A DNA stretch of 64,000 nt, taken from the NCBI GenBank assembly GCA_024663395.1, contig JANFAH010000003.1, positions 682,001 through 746,000 of the forward strand, written 5' to 3'. Position numbers and translations under genes: made by a program. Source of the DNA: Pisolithus tinctorius (Eukaryota > Basidiomycota > Agaricomycetes > Boletales > Pisolithaceae). The notes beneath the pieces are model-generated. The model worked only from the letters and a program-made list of their open reading frames with translations. It had not been told where the DNA came from and searched no databases. This document shows positions 59,529 to 64,000 of the stretch, one piece after another. Each line of letters starts with the position of its first letter. Position 1 is the stretch's first letter.

Positions 59529-61460
59529 ATGACATCGCCCAACCCCCCTGTCAGAGAATTTCCTCTCTTCGCTAACACCGACCTCCTACAACTCGTGCTC
59601 GAGCATTGCGACATGAAAGACCTCCTAACTTTCGCTGCGACATCATCCACAAATGCAGAGCACATCTGGTGGTACTTAAAACACCAGCTCGATGCCACCT
59701 GCACCCTCTTCTTCCCATCCACTGAGCATCTCACCAACATTCTCTCAGCATGCGATGCTGTCGTCTCTGGCTCTGCAGCTCTACGTATGGTACTCCCCAC
59801 CAACACTTGCAACTGGCAGTCATCAGACCTCAACATCTACGTTGCCCATTACAATCATGCCCAACTCTATACTCTTCTTGACAAACATCACTACAAGATT
59901 GTCCATAATGGAGAATTCAATGTTGAAAGCTACTCAACCTCCTCAATCTTCACCGTCACAACCTTCAGCAATGGACAAAAATTCATTGATGTCATCGTAT
60001 CCAGAACCACATCCACCCTCTCTCCAATCTTTCAATTCCACTCCACCACCATTATGAATTTCTTCTCTGCAGTGTGGGACATGACTTCTGGGAAGCATGC
60101 GACTAGAGGAAGGGTGAAGGGAGAATTCCCTAGGATCGTCCCAAGGGGTGCTGTGTGGAAGGAGAAGTCAAGAAAGGGCTTAGAAGCAGCGGGGAATTTC
60201 GAGCGAGAGCCGCAGGATTTAATTCTGGGCAGATGTAGACACGTGAGGAACAGCGAGATGGGTATACGAAATTCCAAGAGGTTGCTACGCATCAAGAGGA
60301 GTGAATTCGAAGCGAAAGGGACACAGGATTAGGTGTGCAAGGCTGGAGGACGCAGGAGACACGAAGACCTCTGGGGACACTGAAGACGCTGTAGACTCTA
60401 TATATGCACTTAGACTCTAGAAATTCTCGAACTTGCAGAACACACACAGATAGCGACTCCAAAGGTGGGTGGTATTTTTCCGACATCATAGCAGAATTAT
60501 ATAGTACAAGGAAAGTAGGTACGAGTCGGAGTAAGGTGGGGCAGAAAAACCAAAAGACCAGAAAATAAAGGAAGGGACATCAGACATCAGCGAAATACAG
60601 ATGCACGTGAAATAGACTGGTGGGTAGTAGACGAGTGTAAGAGTGGGACAACGGCAAGGGGTACCTTCCAACAGAACGAGAGTACGCATACAAGTGGGAG
60701 ATGGAGCTGAGCGACACAGGAGGGCAGAGTGTAGCGTACTGGAACGAAGTCCAGCTTGCGGAATTTAGGGCGACAGGGGAAAGCGGAGTTTTTTAGAGGA
60801 AAGTGGCATGGATGACTGGTGATGTGGCCGAGCAGAGGCATGGCTACTGAATTCTGGATGACTCTGCGCAAATGCGGAATTTCTGGATCAGTGTTTTGAT
60901 GACTGAGCGACATGCAGAAGGTCAGTAGAAACTCCAAAGGCAACAGGGGTTGGGAGGGAACATGAGCACACGAGCGGGAAAAATTCCGAAACAGATTTGT
61001 CATAGAAGCCTGCAGAATTTAGTGACAGATTCCTGTTCCAGCCTCAGGGAGTATATGGCTCCCTACAGCAGACTCCCTGTATTGTGCATACCCCAGCTTA
61101 ACCCTATGTCACCGTGCCATGGTGAATACCGCAAGCCTGCATCAACACACCTTCTCTCCCAGCAACATCCAGGCACTCCTCAAATATAAGTCACATGGTT
61201 TTCAATTCATCTCCTGCAAAGAAACCAATCACCTGCCCTTCGCTTGCAGGACCCAAATCCGATCCCTAAATGATTGGGGTTGGCTATCCTTTGACTTCGC
61301 TACCATTCCCCATCATAATGCAAACCCCATCGCAATGTTTTATCGCTTAGGCATTGTCGATGCCATTTGGACACTAGGAGGCCAAGTCTGCGGGTCAAAT
61401 TCCCTATGCGTCGCACCCATCCTCAACATCATTGAAGATTGCTTGTATGTCCTTATCTAA
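59529..61460 (+). pseudogene. F-box-like protein gene with NTase-like middle, split by a solo LTR
   Basis: The left part (59529-60072) and the right part (61072-61460) join in perfect frame if the solo LTR and one GCAG are removed, giving 310 residues. The N-terminus (FPLFANTDLLQLVLEHCDMKDLLTFA) resembles an F-box-like motif of agaricomycete proteins. The middle has SGSAALRMVLP and WQSSDLNIYV, reminiscent of the GS and DxD motifs of nucleotidyltransferase folds, with Asn replacing the second Asp. Then come FIDVIVSRT and CHRAMVNTASL segments. The intact frame on both sides shows the LTR insertion is recent. As it stands, the transcript would run into the LTR and end within it (stop at 60330). 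The function is unknown; the domain names are tentative. Confidence 0.65.
60073..61067. repeat. Solo LTR, 995 bp, 4-bp TSD GCAG, inside the F-box-like gene
   Basis: Runs from TGTGGGACATGAC to GGCTCCCTACA and aligns with the LTR 55126-56118. GCAG precedes (60069-60072) and follows (61068-61071) it. The interrupted reading frame confirms that exactly four bases were duplicated. Confidence 0.93.
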
Positions 61461-61838
61461 CCATGCAGACAACAGCTCACAGTACAACAGTTACATTATC
61501 TACCACCCTACCTAAACTAACCCAGGAGAACTTACATTACAGAATTCCTGTATCACATGTTTCCTTCCCTGATAAAGCTTCCCATTCAAGTACACTTTTA
61601 ATGATGACAATCCATTTACATTAACATAAAATGCTCCCACCCTGTAATAAAAAACTACATTGGTTCGGACATCATGTGCATAATCCAAAGGCATCCAGGG
61701 GTGCCCAGAGGGCTTTGGTATGGTACTATAAATTTTCCATACCATTATTTTCCACCTCAGTCACTACTTCATGCACTGAGAAACTCATAACTTTGTTATT
61801 TGTTGCTTGTATATTGACCTCACTGGTGTCTGTTGAGT
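61461..61838. other. Intergenic, nothing recognised
   Basis: AT-rich, CpG-poor sequence between the F-box-like gene's stop and a LARD LTR relic. Reading frames are short and show no domain. Confidence 0.4.
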
Positions 61839-62037
61839 ATGGGTTTACCCTCAGGTGACTGGGCTTCAAGTCTGGGTGTCAGGGACTAAGTCCAGTGGTC
61901 CAGAGTTAAGACCAGGAGATAGGGGCCAAGTCTGGAGGTCTGGAGTCAAGGCTGGGAGTGCAGGAACAAGACTAGTAGCATGGGAAACTGACTGGTCTCA
62001 GAGTGCACACAGGGGGAAGCCAGTCCAGGGTTGGATC
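61839..62037 (-). repeat. Truncated, CpG-depleted relic of a LARD LTR
   Basis: From TGTTGAGTATGGGTTTACCC it follows the first 200 bases of the LARD LTR (plus orientation as in LARD-2), but nearly every CG has become TG or CA (for example GACCGG to GACTGG). It breaks off at about 62037, where gypsy gag sequence begins. It is an old copy of the same family. Confidence 0.85.
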
Positions 62038-62060
62038 TATGAGGGAGATGATCAAGGATA

Positions 62061-62594
62061 TTGACCACTTCTTTTCCCTTCAAATGGATGTGGAGTGGGC
62101 CAAAGCACAAATGTGCAGGATGGATGTGCCAGGGTCAGGCCTGCTACAAAGAGTTCTATGCCAGGTTCAAGTCCCTAAAGGTACAGGGAGGCATCACCAA
62201 TGAAATGGCTGGCTTCCTGCTGGAAAGCATGGTCCACCCTGCCATTGTAAAGGAAGCCCTAAGGAGGGGATGCAACCAGGGAAGTTATCTACAGATGACC
62301 ATTGCATTCTGTGAAGTGGCCTTGGCCAGAGATTGTTTCAAGCTCCTCTATGGACATTACCCTGATGAATCCACCCCCTGCTCCTCCTCTTCCTATAGCT
62401 GTCCCTCCTACTCTCCCTGCTTCACTCCTACCAGAACTCAACCCAGTCATGGCACCCCCATGGAAATTGGTGCCACCCAGTTCCCTTCTTGCCCTGTCCC
62501 TGCCCACATCAAGTGCTTCAATTGTCAAGGCAACCACCACAAGCAAGACTGCCCTTGTGCCAAAGGCAAGGGTCATGTTGAACCCAACATATGA
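62061..62594 (+). pseudogene. Gypsy gag fragment with CCHC-type zinc knuckle
   Basis: 177 codons: YARFKSLKVQGGITNEMAGFL, then SYLQMTIAFCEVALARDCFKLL, a Ser/Pro/Thr linker and a knuckle reading CFNCQGNHHKQDCPC, with spacing close to CX2CX4HX4C. The N-terminal half of gag is absent because the LTR relic abuts it. A stop at 62592-62594 is followed by more gag-like sequence with further stops (near 62714). Confidence 0.75.
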
Positions 62595-62873
62595 GAGGTC
62601 ACCCAAGAAGTGCAGGAGACTGCTCTTAGGCAGATGATGTTTGAAGAAATGCAGGCCTTGTTCTATGACAAACAGATCAAAGAAATGAAGAGCCTGGGAA
62701 AAGAGTTTGGCCAGTAGAGGATTGGGTCTCCACTGGCTACATTTACAATAAGTTTTCTGTCTTAGGTGTTGATGATGTTTCTACTGAGCAGGATGTATTT
62801 ATCTCAGAGACCACTGTACCATCTGAAGAGGCAACCCCAGTGGGAATGGCCACAGATGTAAAACTACCAGTGC

Positions 62874-64000
62874 TTAATTCCTCTTGCAATAAAAATTAAT
62901 TCCAGTCAAAAAAGAAACCCTGAAAGTAAGGACTGTCAATCCAAATGTGGAGCTAGGGTTAGAAGTAGTGTTGGAGGGAAGAGAAAGGAAATGGGAGATA
63001 AAAGCACTGGTGGATTCCAGGGCAAACAATACTTTCCTGGATAAGAAATGGGTTGATGAAAATGACGTTCCCCTCATCAAACTAGGATGACCCATCTCTG
63101 TCCTAAATGTTGATAGAACCCCTAATGTTGCTGGGAATATTACACATGTCACCTCCCTTGTCATGAATTACCAGGGTCATTGAGAGTCTGTCTGGGCACA
63201 GGTTACCATGCTTGGAACTCATCCCCTCATCCTCAGGTACACCTGGTTCCAAAAACATAACCCTGAGGTGCACTGGGAGACTAAAAAGGTGAAGCTATTG
63301 CACTGCCTGTTAAGTACGGGAATTGTCCGGGTTGAGACCGGACCGGAGACCGAAGCAGGCGCGAGGCCGAGGGATCGGAGTCAGGGGTAAAGACGAAGGT
63401 ACAGATGAGTGGACTGGTTGGACTTAGCGACTGAAGGTACAGCGCTATTCCCTTGCGTGGATCTCAGTCCGAGTCCAAGGCCGAGGCGGGGTTATCAGGA
63501 GATACTTAGTTGATTTCAGACTGAGGTCTACAGGCCGAGTATCTACGAGTTTATATACTAGAAGTAACTATAGTACGGAGACCGGTAATGCCGGTCTCGC
63601 AAGGATTGCTAAGATGATTGGTAAGGCAAGTATTAGTAAGATATGACAAAGACGACGGAGACCGGGACAGAGTGGACCGGGGACATGACCGGGCAGGATT
63701 CAACCAAAATGACAGACACTGCAAAGCAGTGTCTACTGCGCTAGACCAACTGGAGATATGGGATTGGCGAGGCTGAGGCCGGACTGAGTGAGCGCGAGGC
63801 CGAGTCTGGCCGGAGTCGAGACATGGCTATGACACTGCCCTTGGGAATGTCATGACCTTTCCCTGAAGACAAGAAAGGAGAGGTTGGCTGAAGAACAAGA
63901 GGCTCAGGACATGGAGTATCTCTACCCAAAGCTTTGTTTGACCAGGGTCAGAACAGGAACCACAGAAGAACTCATGCCAAAGGAATACCACAAGTATCTC
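62874..64000 (+). pseudogene. Gypsy protease/pol fragment, interrupted by a solo LTR
   Basis: Reading on the plus strand, KALVDSRANNTFLDKKW marks a retropepsin-like site in which the usual DSG reads DSR. LGTHPLILRYTWFQKHNPEVHW follows, the region ahead of RT in gypsy pol. Stops at about 63090 and 63181 break it. After the solo LTR the frame continues to the window end. RT itself lies outside. Confidence 0.75.
63308..63834. repeat. Solo LTR, 527 bp, TSD CTGCC
   Basis: Starts TGTTAAGTACGGG, ends GGCTATGACA, and is flanked by CTGCC at 63303-63307 and 63835-63839. It has the same length as the solo LTR at 4695-5221 and carries the same hairpin at 63714-63734. It inserted into the old gypsy pol frame. 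Confidence 0.95.

Larger units (their letters stand above)
62041..64000 (+). mobile_element. Old Ty3/gypsy fragment, gag to early pol, continuing beyond the window
   Basis: On the plus strand a gag with zinc knuckle, a protease-like region and the start of pol follow one another. The sequence is CpG-poor and broken by stops. The 527-bp solo LTR (63308-63834) sits inside pol. With it and one CTGCC removed, the frame reads on through KVKLLHCPWECHDLSLKTRK and ends at the window edge with TEELMPKEYHKYL, typical of the region before RT. Confidence 0.8.

Overview
This window is nuclear DNA of a filamentous basidiomycete, most likely an agaricomycete. The evidence is short GT-AG introns of about 50-90 nt in every host gene, a fungal NACHT-WD40 receptor, Ty3/gypsy, PIF/Harbinger and Helitron elements of the kinds common in mushroom-forming fungi, and strong CpG decay in the older repeats. 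Two landscapes alternate. One is a gene-dense, CpG-rich block at about 19,070-33,950. The other is transposon nests on both sides of it.

Left nest (1-16,121). A giant inverted repeat and a mariner-type MITE interrupt the pol gene of an old minus-strand gypsy element (to 5393). That element's 5' LTR carries a younger 527-bp solo LTR. Next comes a PIF/Harbinger DNA transposon with a DDE transposase (+) and a Myb/SANT-like partner gene (-). Its transposase gene is split by an 8.2-kb non-coding LTR retroelement, here called LARD-1 (6296-14470, TSD CCCTC). LARD-1 itself contains two nested solo LTRs.

Host block. A 7-exon NACHT-WD40 NLR-like gene (16395-21575, -) with 14 WD40 repeats; the TRAPP subunit gene TRS33 (22046-22921, -); a UBR1-type N-recognin E3 ligase (22985-28829, +), divergent from TRS33 across only 63 bp; mitochondrial glutamyl-tRNA synthetase MSE1 (29011-31310, -); porphobilinogen deaminase HEM3 (31455-32627, +); and a UBE2W-type E2 enzyme (32968-33952, +). 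I resolved exon structures by hand; all summed coding lengths are multiples of three and end in the expected family C-termini. UBR1 and the UBE2W-type E2 both act on protein N-termini. MSE1 and HEM3 both belong to glutamate/tetrapyrrole and mitochondrial housekeeping.

Right nest (about 34,330-64,000). A Helitron (5' part before 34968, main reading frame 41737-47481) is split by a second non-coding LTR element of the same family, LARD-2 (34969-41720, -, TSD GTACC). Then follow an intact antisense-oriented ORF of unknown function (47955-48530), a gypsy element with an intact gag-pro gene and a pol gene broken only by stop codons (48787-56118, -), 3.4 kb of decayed unrecognised sequence, an F-box-like gene split by a solo LTR (59529-61460), a CpG-decayed relic of the LARD LTR, and a gypsy gag-pol fragment (+) holding another 527-bp solo LTR.

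Themes: (i) inactivating changes in repeats are largely CGA-to-TGA and other CpG transitions, pointing to cytosine methylation and deamination; (ii) the two LARDs share a CCGG-dense cargo without recognisable genes, a PBS-like sequence, a 3' polypurine tract and an internal copy of that tract beside a hairpin; (iii) the same CpG loss covers the WD40 half of the NLR gene but not its NACHT half.
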